A stretch of DNA of 64,000 nt. Source: Pararge aegeria. Taxonomy: Eukaryota > Arthropoda > Insecta > Lepidoptera > Nymphalidae. Below are positions 52,641-63,809 of this stretch, piece by piece. Location of the stretch: contig NC_053190.1 in NCBI RefSeq assembly GCF_905163445.1, forward strand, positions 15,254,501-15,318,500. Reading direction: 5' to 3'. Under the pieces are notes generated by a model. The model saw only the letters and a list, made by a program, of their open reading frames with translations, had not been told where the DNA came from and did not search any database. The number at the start of each line of letters is the position of its first letter. Within the stretch, counting starts at the first letter, position 1. A program made the translations under genes and the position numbers.

Positions 52641-52894
52641 TTTGTTTCGTTCTTGAGTGTTTCTGCTGAGCACAGGTTTTCGGTGTCATGGGATACTTAG
52701 AGTTACAAACCACCACGTTGCTCTTATTTAGATCTGGATGTACATTATTATTGAAGTTTCTTAGAAAAAAAATTTTAGTAATTGATAACATCAGTACTAT
52801 TTGTTTTAACAGAAGCCTACAACAATCTAGGAGTAGGGCATTTTGATGATATTTATTAACGAGTAGTTACATCTTACTTGCAACTTAGGACCAC

Positions 52895-53165
52895 GTCAAC
52901 GATAAAAATGTTCGGGTGTAACTAACCAGGTTGCTTCTTTAATAGTTTTGAATGACAATGTGAGATGGTGATAACAAAAAAAAAATAACAACGGCTTAGT
53001 TTGTTGTGGGCTTCTTCTTAGAACAGGGCGCGTTTGGTACCCTCGTAGCTTTAGTTTTAAGCTGACGAATTTAGTTATCGTCATCAAACTCACTTCTATG
53101 TCATATTTTACACGTTATGTTCGCATGTACGTGCCTATTTGGATAAAGAAATATCGTACTTCTAC
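52895..53165 (+). repeat. LINE-F tail
   Basis: aatgtgagatggtgataaca, gtaccctcgtagctttagtt, tacgtgcctatttggataaa. Confidence 0.7.
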
Positions 53166-53261
53166 TTTGCAATAATTATTGAGCAGAAACAATTCTCTTG
53201 CAATAAATATTTAGTATTTTAATAATTTGTAGAAACCGAATATAGAAACATGACATGTCAT

Positions 53262-53486
53262 CCTGGGGCCAACTATCCTGTGATATTGGAGTCCTAGTTG
53301 ACGCGGATTGTACACAGTGTGTCTACTCCGATATCATAGTGAATAAGGACAGTTAGTAGTGACAATAACTCTTAGACCCACGTCCTGTCCTGGTCCTGAG
53401 TTAATTCTATTTCTAATTATATTTTTGCACACCTAAGTAAGCAATTATGTGGGAAAATAAACAATTTATTTCTTTCTTTCTTTAGA
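53262..53486 (+). repeat. LINE 3' tail ending TTTCTTTCTTTC
   Basis: gcacacctaagtaagcaat, ataaacaatttatttctttc and a TTTC tail; an internal hairpin (tgatattggagt / actccgatatca) lies at 53281-53336. Confidence 0.6.
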
Positions 53487-53690
53487 GTGGCAAACTCAGT
53501 TGAAATAAGCAGAAACTCTTGTTATTACTTTTCTTGACGGATGCGAGTTAGATATGAACGGAAACAGTCGGTGTACACAGGAAATGACGCACTACCCCCT
53601 GATTTCCGGTGTGAAGGAATGGAACGAAATTAGAAATACACTTCTAAAGCTTCTAGATGGAAAATTATATGAAAATGGGAATATTACGTA

Positions 53691-53990
53691 TCATCATCAT
53701 CATAATCATACCAACGGCCCACTACAGGGCACGAGTCCCATAATGAGAGGGGGGTTAAGGCCGTAGTCCACCATGCTGGCCCAGTGCGGATTGGTTGACT
53801 CCACACACCTTTGAGAACATTATGTAGAACTCTCAGGCATGAAGGTTTCCTCACGATGTTTTCCTTCAGCCTTGAAGCATGATATTTTAGTGATATTTTA
53901 ATTACTTAAAACGCACATAACTTAGAATAGAGTGGTGCGTGCTGGGGTTCGAACTCGGCTCCCGAAAGTTAAGTCGAGCTACCCACTGGG
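53691..53990 (-). repeat. SINE-3, full length
   Basis: (ATC)n at the left, ccaacggcccactacagggc, ttaaggccgtagtccaccat, aggtttcctcacgatgtttt, gtgctggggttcgaactcgg (box B) and ctacccactgggtata head. Confidence 0.92.
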
Positions 53991-54026
53991 TATAATAGGT
54001 ATACCTATTCATAATCAGCTTAATTA

Positions 54027-54450
54027 ATGTTTCACCGTTACGTTAGGCCTCCTCTGTTATGGGAGAGTAGGAAACATAGTTTTAACCCACTAAGCAAATC
54101 TTCTATCGGTGAGTCGGTTATGTTACATATTGCAACAACTCTGGACCTACCGTTGCATACATTTAAAAAATGTGTAAAAACACATCTAATACAGCGAGGT
54201 TATTATACATTTGATGAAATTCTTAATGACAAGGTAGATTGGAAGCAGCCAGCTTTGCTCTCATCTCCCGCAAGATAGAAAAATGATTGTAAATGTTGAT
54301 GTTGAAAAAGAGCAACTACTGAGTTTCTTGCTGGCTCTTCTCGGTAGAATACGCTTTCCGAACCGGTGGTAGAGTCACTACAAACACACATACTTGACGT
54401 TTCAAAAGTGCTTATAAAGTAGGCCTACTTGAAATAAATCAATTTTCATT
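54027..54450 (+). pseudogene. LINE-A 3' end with RT C-terminus
   Basis: One frame reads DLPLHTFKKCVKTHLIQRG followed by YYTFDEILNDKVDWKQP, the C-terminal end of the LINE-A reverse transcriptase (compare HLTNRCYYTIDEFLNDKAAW at 41900-41950). It stops at 54278. The 3' untranslated part has gagtttcttgctggctcttc, gacgtttcaaaagtgcttat and tacttgaaataaatcaattt. The reverse-transcriptase core is absent. Confidence 0.8.
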
Positions 54451-54629
54451 TTTTTTATTTTAAGGTTTGGAACGCTCCGGTACGCTTTCGGCTTCGGCTT
54501 CGGTGTTTTCTGATTCATACAACTTGTATGCTTTCGAGGCAAGAGTGAATAGGCATTAACTTAGACCACATCATTGCTTTACATCAGGCATGATAGTTGT
54601 CAAGCGCAAACCTATCTGGTATAATATAA

Positions 54630-55660
54630 AAGTCTAGTGTATCTAGAAACCCGAGTGACAGCGGACTTACGAGCGGACTTACGACTTTTTGGGGCAGATT
54701 TTTTTAAGGGCTTAAGGCACTTGTCTCACCGGCAACGATTAACGAGTAACGAGTAGAGCTAGAACTAGAAACGAGTTAGCGAGACGCGGGGAGCGAGTGC
54801 GTAGTTCCGATATTTGTGTAGCTCGGCTATAAGCGAGTGTGCGAGTGAGGCGGGCGATTATTCACATCACTCGCTCATAGTATATATACTCTCAAATCCT
54901 ATCATAGAATTCATCATCATCGTCGTCTGAACTAGATAACAATGATAATTCAAATGATTTTTCGATATTCATATTAAATAAAAAAAACGTGTACTTTCCG
55001 ATACGCACTGTAGAGAAATGACCACTGGTTGCTCTCTCGGCGTGAGTTCTAATCGCTTGGCGAGTATCGCCGAGCGAGTGTTATCTTTCATGTCTCTTGT
55101 CGCTCAGCGACAAACTAGTGAAGCGAGTGGTCGCCGGCAGTGTGAACAGTCAGCGATCAACTGTTTGTATATGCATCTCTTTTGTTCACACGGAAAATAT
55201 ATCTATTGTACGTTTCTTGAGCGAGAAAATAGCCGATAGTTAGTCGTTTTCTCGTCGTTGGTGGGACAACTGCCTTAAAGATTAAATACCTTCTTAGGTA
55301 TTTAAAAGCTAAAATGCAACTATTCGTTATCAAAGGTAGAAGAAAGGAATATGTTGGTCTGAAATCAAACGCAGTAAGTAGTGTTTACGAAGTAAGTTCG
55401 CATCTACAAAGGTAGGAGTGATAAAAAGTAGAACAGACTATGCTGCCGGGAGCCGTTAATTATCTGTGAGCCTTTATAAGATTAGTGCCAATGAAAGGCT
55501 TAAGTTTGTAGTCTAGTGCATCTAGAAATCCGGGTGACGGCGGATTTAGGGGCGACTTGCATTTTTGGGGCATATTTCTAAGAGCTTTCAAGGTATTTAT
55601 GCTAAGTTATATAAAGGTTGAAATTCAACTATTCGTAATCAAAGGTAAATTAAAGTAATA
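54630..55660. repeat. Duplicated sequence, one copy carrying the TTAA element
   Basis: 54630-54711 plus 55279-55355 (agtctagtgtatctagaaac, ttttggggcagattt, gcaactattcgttatcaaag) matches 55501-55650 (agtctagtgcatctagaaat, ttttggggcatattt, tcaactattcgtaatcaaag). The second copy has no insert. Confidence 0.8.
54716..55274. mobile_element. TTAA-flanked terminal-inverted-repeat element, 559 bp
   Basis: TTAA at 54712-54715 and 55275-55278. The ends are inverted repeats: left GGCACTTGTCTCACC and right, read in reverse, GGCAGTTGTCCCACC, with 18 of the first 23 positions matching. TTAA target duplications suggest a piggyBac-like non-autonomous element, but the ends do not obviously match a family I know. 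No transposase; the interior is rich in gcgag repeats and more GC-rich than its flanks. Confidence 0.8.
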
Positions 55661-55909
55661 TTCTTTTTACTGTCTTTCTCATATATATTGAGGCTTAGCT
55701 ATTAATATTAGTATTTAGCATAGGGGAACACAAAAAGGATTTACCTTAATCTTACACTAGGGACTTCCCATGTTATTAATAAAAAAATAATTTAGGATGT
55801 AAGTAATAACTCAAACGTGATAAAAATATTACTATGTTGAACTTTACCTTGTCATCTTTATTAAAGAAATAAATACAAACAAAAAAAAAATATTAAGTAA
55901 AGCTGTGAG
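55661..55909. other. No recognisable feature
   Basis: Unassigned. Confidence 0.35.
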
Positions 55910-56030
55910 AAAAGATAAATATCCTTTCCCTGGGGATATAATTGTCTCCTGCTCAAGCTAGCCGTGATGCAGACAAAAATTATATCCCCCGATTATATCC
56001 CCTCACTAGTAGATAATTAATTTGTTTTCT
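55910..56030. repeat. Short repeat with tatatcccccgattatatcc
   Basis: Related to 18528-18590. A partly inverted layout (ggggatataatt / aattatatccccc) gives a foldback of about 12 bp. Confidence 0.45.
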
Positions 56031-56149
56031 ATTTTAAAACGATTTAACTTTTTAGAAATCATTATTCATAGATTGGTATTGTAATAAATATACCTTTTAT
56101 TGAAACATTATTTGAGCGTCAAATTTATGCACATTTGTGCTGGAGACTC

Positions 56150-56345
56150 AAAAAGGCGAATGAAATTAAAGAACGGTAAAAGAATAAAAGTCGCCGCTCC
56201 AGCATCTATCCTGGAGTGGCAACTTTCACCGCTGAACCTTACTAGGTAGTCAGACGACGTCAAGAGAGGCGCTGGACACAAGTGGCACGAGACCGTGGTA
56301 CGTAGGTATGAGAAACCAAGTAACGCCTGCTTCTATACAATATTT
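56150..56345 (+). pseudogene. LINE-D remnant
   Basis: One plus-strand frame contains SDDVKRGAGHKWHETVVRRY, resembling the (D/E)DV/IKRxAGxKW segment of the LINE-D reverse-transcriptase end. Short and decayed. Confidence 0.5.
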
Positions 56346-56390
56346 ATGACAAAATCATAAAAATGTCGAATAGATAGAACTTCGAGCTTT

Positions 56391-56680
56391 TGACGACCTC
56401 ACTTGCGCAGTGGTGAGCACTGTGGCCCTACAACTGTATAAAAAGGTCCCGGGTTTGATTTTCGACGGGGAGCTGAACTTGGGAACCTATAATTTACCAC
56501 ACGGTAGGCTTTGGCCGACAAACTCTTGCCACCAAGCGATTTAGCATTCTTATACGATGCCATGTAAAAACCGTTGGATTTATGGATTAAATATAACTGA
56601 AATACTCCTAACAGCCTAGCCCGCTATCATCTTTGATTGAATACCACCAAAAGAGATTGTAGTATAGGGCTAAATTAAAA
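56391..56680 (+). repeat. SINE-2, full length
   Basis: tgacgacctcacttgcgcag, aaggtcccgggtttgatttt, caccaagcgatttagcattc, acagcctagcccgctatcat. Confidence 0.88.
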
Positions 56681-57264
56681 ATATGAGTTTTGATGTAGGA
56701 ATAATAAAATGGTTATATTCTCGCGTAAAAACATACAAAATCCTTAGTTTTGGTATAGTTAAGTACTATTATTTATTATAGAAACACTTTCACTGTTCCC
56801 AAACCGTGTTACTCGTTCAAAATATAGCGTTCAGCTATTTGTAGGAGGGTGTGCGTGACAGTCACCTGATAAATGGGGGGCAACTAAATCATGACAGAAA
56901 TGTTCCGCGCATCAACGGATAATGTATGGCGAAAGTTAAATCTGTGGGATAAATTTCGTTCAAACACAAATATATTATGTACACAAAATGTATCAAAATG
57001 TATTTTGAAAGATCTTTTATTTGTTACTCCAAAAACTGCCTCGTTGGTTTAGATGTATTTGACTACCTGTTACTCCAGAGGCTCCCCAAAGTCTCTTCCA
57101 AAAATGGTAGAGTGGACAAATATAAAGTTATAAATTATAATTGCTTAAAATTAAACATTATTGGCATTGACATTACATTAATATAGAATTCATAAAGACA
57201 TCTCGTAATTAAGAAATTAACGTAACGAATGTAACTTTTTACCGACGGTTACGCTTACGGACGG
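56681..57264. other. No recognisable feature
   Basis: Unassigned; a 69-codon frame at 56977-57186 shows no domain. Confidence 0.35.
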
Positions 57265-57415
57265 CGCTCAAAGAGCAATCTGCTGAGTTTCTTGCCGGCT
57301 CTTCTCAGTGGAATCTGCCTTCGAACCGGTGGATGAGTCACTACGAAAAGACTGACTTGACGTTTCAAAAGTGCTTATTAATTAGGCCTTATTGAATAAA
57401 TGTTTTTTTTTTTTT
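57265..57415 (+). repeat. LINE-A 3' tip
   Basis: gagtttcttgccggctcttc, gacgtttcaaaagtgcttat, then a T-rich tail. Confidence 0.8.
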
Positions 57416-58808
57416 TATATTTAACAAAATCTCATTTTTCTACAAGGCATATGTCTAGCAGGGGCTCAAAACTGTATCACTGTTTTCTATGAGAAGGAAG
57501 GCATGTGCTCATTAAGGCAAAAGATTGTGATTGAATCGTTACTAATAAAAAATGCGAAAGTCTGTGTGTTTATTTGTTTGTTCTATTCAGTTCACGCCCA
57601 ACAACCAAGCGGACCGTTTGTAAAATAAATATCAGTAGCACATAGTTTGTCGCTCCAATGCAAGTGATATTAGGTCCATTTTACGTTATACTTAGTATTT
57701 GATTACTCGAAAACGACGCTGCAATTCTGACCGCGCAATTCTAAAAGTAAAGGCTTACCTTGTTTATGTTTATCTTTTTAATGGTGTTTAAGGATGCAGT
57801 TTGTATGGCGTACAACCTATGTCCTCAATGGCATTACTTGAAGAATCTCGTGGGGCTCTCGTTTGAGTACACTGGGATGCAACGGAACTTATCGTCACAT
57901 CTGTTATTAGCATAGTAGTGAGTTTACTTCTTTGTATACTCATAGAAGGTACCTGCACGCAAGCAAAGTAAAATGAAGCTACAGAAACGTCGCGCCAATT
58001 CGGTGCCCCCTCGAACAGCTTAGTTAAATAGCTTAGCACACTAAATACTCAATAAATAGTTTTAGGGTCAAGTCCCGTTACAACCTTAAGTTTGTTTGAA
58101 GTTAAATAAGTTGTCACTTTAAAGTAGCAGCTTCCAAGCAATATGCATAGAAAAATTAATAATAGAGTTAGTATTTTATAATTTAATGAAACATATTGCA
58201 CGAAAAAGAACATTGAGTGTTCTTTTGCTATTTAATTACTTATGTAACAAAAACCGTATTAATGAAACGTTAGCACGAGAAAAACAGTGAGGCATTCTTT
58301 AATTTACAGAGTTAAAACATTCTGAATCTCATAAATTATGGAGTTGAAAAAAATAGTTTATACATTATAGTTTGACATGCGAAATTCAACTTTATTCAGT
58401 AGGTTTTAAAGTTGAAATTTGTGTGTTCGTAATTTCATAGAGTGAAACAATTTTTGCCAGTGGTTTCCGTAGAGTCATGAACTAAGTACGGAACACTCGT
58501 ACAACAAAGTTAACGAACCACGAATGAGTGCGCGGGAATAAGCCGAAATGGCGTATAGCAACAATCGCGTAAAACGCACTAAATCCACTTTTATGGCACA
58601 AGTTAGAAGTGGAGTCCAATTTATAACATTTTTCCATTAGAAAAAGGTTCGTGTGGTATATTATACTTTTATGATTAGTTCGGGATTGTGATTTACAGTT
58701 GATATCCTTCCTCACTGTATTAAAAAAAATACTATTCACGGTAGTAGCTACTTTTTTGGTTTGGTTTGCTCTTTATAGCTAGGAATTGGTAACATGGTTT
58801 AGTAAATG
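57416..58808. other. No recognised repeat or gene
   Basis: Minus-strand frames at 57788-58039 (83 codons) and 58482-58739 (85 codons) are open but show no family features and no splice or promoter context that I can defend. Confidence 0.3.
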
Positions 58809-59110
58809 CCAACAGGGTTTAAATATATTAGTAGGAAGCCTGGCTTACCTAATCTTCGTCATTTTAATTTTTTTCTGAAAGATGGGTCACTCATAAAAAC
58901 CTGTATTAATCTATAGGCATCATTACAAATAAGGCCAAATAGTCCAAAGTGTAAGATTTCCAACAGGGTTTAAATATATTAGTAGGAAGCCTGGCTTACC
59001 TAATCTTTGCCTTTTTATTTTTTTCTGAAATATGGTTCACTCATAAAAACCTGTATTAATCTATAGGCATCATTACAAATAAGGCCAAATATTCCAAAGT
59101 GTAAGATTTC
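58809..59110. repeat. Tandem duplication, 151-bp unit
   Basis: 58809-58959 and 58960-59110 are near-identical (ccaacagggtttaaatatat start in both, gtgtaagatttcc end in both) with a handful of substitutions and one single-base indel. Confidence 0.92.
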
Positions 59111-59590
59111 CGAGTTATTATCTACCAAAATTTTACTATGTTATTTAATGAATAAACAAAAATAATACAAACAAATTGGTTGATACGATTTATTTCTTCT
59201 CCAGGGTTCTGTACCCATAGCGTTCTAATAGGGTCTTATTATAATAACATTCCTCCATATTCTACTATTAAGCATGCGAAATGTAAAGTGCACAACAAGT
59301 ACAATCATTACACATGTCTGCATAATCCTGTTGAGTAAGCATTGAAAAGTTATTTATTAAATTATACAGTTAATATCAATATTATCATAATAATGTCGAA
59401 ATAATATCATTTTTAATTCGAAGTCAGATACTCGGATATTGTATAGAAACATTTTGTACACAGCCAATGCGCCAGATTTTGAACGCGTAGGTTGATTTTT
59501 TAGACCTGCATCTAATTTATTGTATTGTCGTAGTCAAAAAATAAAAGAAAAAATTAAGAATATATATGAAGTGTTGTGCTTAAGTATGTT
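59111..59590. other. No recognisable feature
   Basis: Unassigned. Confidence 0.35.
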
Positions 59591-59864
59591 TTTATTAATA
59601 AATAAATAATAAATAAATATACTACGACAATACACACATCACCATCCAGCCCCAAAGTAAGCGTAGCCTGTGTTATGGGTACTAAGAAAGCTGTTGAATA
59701 TCTTTATGAATATAATACATATAAATACTTATAATATACAGATAAATACCCAGACACTGAAAAACAATCATGTTCATCACACAAACATTTTCCAGTTGTG
59801 GGAATCGAACCCACGGCCTTGGACTCAGAAAGCAGGGTCGCTGCCCACTGCGCCAATCGGCCGC
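59591..59864 (-). repeat. SINE-1, full length
   Basis: (AAAT)n tail, actacgacaatacacacatc, gggaatcgaacccacggcct, cactgcgccaatcggccgcc. Confidence 0.95.
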
Positions 59865-59974
59865 CAATTTATTAGTAGTAGACCTTTTTAAAAGCGTTCG
59901 TATGGAAATGTACCTCCTACCGTCATGCTTATAACTGCCATCAAGAAGCATTGCTATATTCCCGGTCTGATGAG

Positions 59975-60150
59975 CTGATTGATGCCGGTGTAATTACATG
60001 TGGTATATGAGGCTTATCACCTACTCAATTTGATAAACACAGGGCGGCATTTTGTAGGACTTGTTCCTTGTATGCCCTGCGAAGAGTCGCTTTACATAAA
60101 GGCGATTTAGCTAGGCGAGTAGCTGGTAGTACTTACAGCACCTACATAAT
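59975..60150 (+). repeat. Repeat G
   Basis: gatgccggtgtaattacatg, atgaggcttatcacctac and gttccttgtatgccctgc; matches 27264-27400. Confidence 0.55.
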
Positions 60151-60210
60151 CTACATTCTATAAAAAAACTCTACGCACTTTTCAACAATTAAAAATTATT
60201 CATTGTAAAG

Positions 60211-60382
60211 TCAACATTTCCTAAGGATGCTCCGTTTTCGGAGCGAAACGTGCGTGGAAAGTACATTGCCGAGGATCTGTTTGGTGTGGAGTATACGGAT
60301 TGAAGTAATTATAAATTACACCATACAGATTCTCCTGCTGTTCGCGGAGTATAGCAAATTAAGCTTAATTTTCATAATATAT
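60211..60382 (+). ncRNA. Hammerhead-ribozyme-like repeat, copy c
   Basis: Stem II GCTCCG/CGGAGC with a TTTT loop, GAAA, AC-GTGC-GT, and stem I TTTC (60217-60220) pairing with GAAA (60257-60260). Compared with copies a and d the stem I changes are on both sides of the helix. The core reads CTAAGGA (G to A) and the cleavage base is G, both expected to abolish cleavage. The second stem-loop is intact. Confidence 0.5.
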
Positions 60383-60724
60383 TACGGATTTCCGCAAAGT
60401 AACGCCTGCTTCTATCCAAAACCTATATTCTACAAAAGTATTAGAAGATACTTCATCGCTTTATTTTACAGTACTAATTCTGATAATGGCAAACGTACTT
60501 CAACTTATAAGTTGCTCCACATGCCAGCTGAGCCATTTGTACAAAGTTGTACTTAACTTCGAACTGATTATTCATTGTCGGACCGAACTACTGGGGCACC
60601 GAGCATACTGGGATTACATATTACACATGCGAACCCTGCTTGTGATTGCTAGAATTATCCTCGGTCGGTTGTGCATGCTTATATACAGCTGCCTTGTTCT
60701 CATCGCTCTATTCAATGGATAAAT
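60383..60724. other. No recognised feature
   Basis: Starts with the short repeat agtaacgcctgcttctatcc at 60399; the rest is unassigned. Confidence 0.35.
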
Positions 60725-60850
60725 GAATCAATCAAAATACTTTATTGTACACAAACAGATATAAATAAAAGAGAACAAAGGTACAACTCATTTAAATTTG
60801 TATAACAAAGGCGGCCTTATCACTTATAGTGATTTCTTCCAAGCAACTGT
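60725..60850 (-). repeat. LINE-B 3' tail
   Basis: ttattgtacacaaacagat, caaaggcggccttatcactt, ttccaagcaactgt. Confidence 0.75.
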
Positions 60851-60853
60851 TAC

Positions 60854-60936
60854 GAGGAATTGACTCACATATGTACTCTCAGAATTATGTATATTCTGTA
60901 TTATATTCTGTGAGTACATATGTAAGTCAACTCCTC
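60854..60936. repeat. Long near-perfect inverted repeat
   Basis: 60854-60878 is complementary to 60912-60936 at 23 of 25 positions (gaggaattgactcacatatg on the left), and cagaat/attctg pairs further in. It abuts the LINE-B tail. Confidence 0.8.
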
Positions 60937-61095
60937 CATACCATTAATAATTAAAAAAGCTGTATGTATACAAAATAAACAAATACTATAGATATTATTC
61001 ATCTATCTATAGGTACTAGGTAATAATAAAGTTGAAGAGTTCTTCATTTTATTCTCTGCTTCGCGGCAGAGCAAAGGAACTTGATTTTTTTAATA

Positions 61096-61235
61096 GTTAA
61101 TAATTGATGGACCAAGCAAATAGCCCACCTGATCGTAACTGGAAAGCCATCGCCCTTTTAATAAGGCATCACTTCGCAGGGCATGAAAGAAATACATCCT
61201 GCAAAGTGTTGCCCTGAGTGGATCAACCTGAGGCG
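61096..61235 (-). repeat. Repeat G
   Basis: ttgatggaccaagcaaatag cccacctgat, then a diverged block. Reverse of 27400-27440 in its left part. Confidence 0.5.
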
Positions 61236-61530
61236 TGGATGTGAAATCTCACCATCATCAGCTTTTTTCTGTCCACTGCTGGACAAAGGCGTCATTTGCA
61301 CGCCATCTCGGTCTATTGCTGGTTAGCTTCATCCATTTCTTCCCTGCTGCCTTTACGATATCATCCCTCCATCGAGTTGGTGGTTGGCGGATGCTTCTCC
61401 AATCTCCAATCCAGAAATCACTAGGCGCCCATCCCCCCTACGGCATATGTGGCCCACCCAGCTCCATTTCAGGCCCGCTGCTCTTTGAACGATGTCAGTG
61501 ATTTCCAGTGATGTGAAACCTCATGTGCCC
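61236..61530 (-). pseudogene. LINE-D reverse-transcriptase C-terminus
   Basis: The minus strand reads LKWSWVGHICRRGDGR near 61480, then (in shifted frames) PPTRWRDDIVKAAGKKW-like and RANDAFVQQWTEK-like segments down to 61250, which is the whole C-terminal block of this class. Frameshifts break it. Confidence 0.75.
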
Positions 61531-61649
61531 ATAATTTTACTGACACCCACGCCCTTCAGACCGGAACACAGCATTGCAATAATGCTGCTTGGCGGCAGAA
61601 ATAAGCATGGTGGTAGTACTACCCGGACGAGCTCTGTCACAAAACACTC

Positions 61650-61900
61650 TACTACTACTAAAATAATCTTTCATCATTGTCATCACACCGATAGACGTCG
61701 ACATAGGTCTTTTGGAGTTAAAATTTTTTTACGGTTTTGTGCTGCTTGGATCCAGCGGCTTCGGTTAATGTCGTCTGTCCATCTCGTTGGGGGTCCAACC
61801 AACGCTGCGCTTACCAGAGCGGTATATTTATTTCTCCTTAATGGGAAGGAGAAACAAATAATCTTCAATGGAGTTAAAACTCTAATGTATCCTACTTAAA
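61650..61900 (-). pseudogene. LINE-D reverse-transcriptase C-terminus, second copy
   Basis: The minus strand encodes SAALVGPPTRWTDDINRSRWIQAAQNR (61 codons, positions 61868-61683), a clear GRPPTRWTDDI signature with the final QNR motif. Confidence 0.75.
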
Positions 61901-62749
61901 AAATCGTATGTATAGTCTATAATTTACAGCTGCTCAAACGGATGCAATACAAAATAACACATTCCCTCGGGTGATGATAGTTACTGCTACATTAGTATAA
62001 GCAAACTAATGACAGTTAACCGCAAAGATAACCAGCGTTAGTTTAACAACTGGCGACTGGTTATATCTCCTGACGGCGACAACTCAGTTACTCTCACTCT
62101 TAGTGCTAATATTTAAAAGGCATTCGTTAAAAATCACACTGTTAGTCCAAAAAAGCGACTATCCTCAAAATAACTAGATACATAAAGAAAAAAGTTTACC
62201 ACAATAGGTTGGCGCTGTATAACACTAAGATATCCGTCTCGATTTTTATTTGTAAATGCAAGCGCAAGATCTTTACACATTGTTGCAAACGATAGCATTA
62301 TAAACCAACTAAAACTTCAAATGGGATATCCCGAGTGCGGGGAAACGAAATCCGCAAAGTTCAATTACATTGAGGCAAAGATTGCTAATAAGAAACTTAT
62401 AGTTAAGAAGCTAGTGGCAGTTCTGGTTCATGTATTTATTTGGTTAATTTCAAGTTAGGGCTGCAACCTCAACGATAAGAAGTGAAAATTCTGCCTAAGA
62501 TGGATCAAATGGTTTCTTAAACTACACTTACAGGCTCCTTTTTGCGTTACTATTATATTATATAGATTTATACTGCACACACCTGGACACCTGGCACCTT
62601 TTATTAAACCCGGTTTCTTAAACTCATTCTTTATTTATCAACACCCTTATTACATGGATATACAAGGAGTACCTTCTTATACAATAAGTATTATTAGAAA
62701 CATAGCATATATATATATATATAACATTTATTTGTTATTATACATATCT
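61901..62749. other. No recognisable feature
   Basis: Unassigned. Confidence 0.35.
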
Positions 62750-62955
62750 GCCTGTCTGATTTGGGAGGTTTTCGTCGTGATTAGTTACCACACTACCGAT
62801 AATGATGTGCCACCAAGCGGTTCATCGTTCTGGTACGATGCCGCATAGGAACTGATTAGGGTTATGAGTCTAACATAATTGCCACACCCTTTACGCTTAC
62901 GACCAGCTGAGATTGCAGGCATGGGCTAGCTTTTGGTTGAATAAAAAATAAAAAA
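62750..62955 (+). repeat. SINE-2, lacking its head
   Basis: ctgatttgggaggttttcgt, ttagttaccacactaccg, gccaccaagcggttcatcgt, gagattgcaggcatgggcta and poly(A). Confidence 0.82.
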
Positions 62956-63809
62956 CCGCTTAAGTTTAGCTCTTCGTATAATTATGTCACTGGTTTCACT
63001 GTACAAGTAGTAATGATTATTTTTTTCCGCCACCATCTCCCTAACTATAAACACGAAACCAACTTCATTAAACCTTTCTTGGATGCTTACAAGCAAACGT
63101 ACGTGCATAAAATCCACGTGTTTAAATAGTTTCAGTACTTTCAGGCGAGAACATTAGACATTCTAATATCGTAATGAATACCAAAGTTAGGCTGTCTCCG
63201 CGAACCTTAACAACGTACCCCGGCCTTAGACTAAAGGAAAAATACAGACCGCAAGCTATTAACATTTAACTACTAAAAAAAATATATTGCAAGTCAGGCG
63301 TTTACTGCAAGTTTATATTATAAAAATAAACATTTAGTTTTTTTAAATCTTTGTTAAAGAACGTTCCTGATAACGATTTAAAATAACTTCATAATATTTA
63401 TAACTTAACAATTACAGATACAAATATAAGTAGCTATCAAGGTAAAAAAATTGTGATTTTCCAATATTCTGTTCTTTACCCAAAAGGTTCGTTTATCTAT
63501 TTTGGGACTTTTTAACCTTGAATGTGATTACAAAGCGCCATTAGGACTTTAAGTAGGTTTCTATGACCAAACAACACAGGTTTGAATAGCATAAATGCCG
63601 TGCTCTTTAAAAAAAACACCATTTACAGTGTGACAAGCACATAGTTGACTTAACATGATCGTGACTGGTTTTATATTTCCTAAATATTAAAAGAATAAAA
63701 ATAATATTCGATGAAGAAGGTCGACTCAATAGGTATATTGTCTTTTAGTATTATTAAACGTAAAGAGTCGTGCTTTAAATATTGGATGTTGACTTTACAG
63801 TGATAATTT
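62956..63809. other. No recognisable feature
   Basis: Unassigned. Confidence 0.35.

Noticed and set aside
58809..59110. CRISPR-like or satellite array
   Set aside because: Only two adjoining units without spacers.
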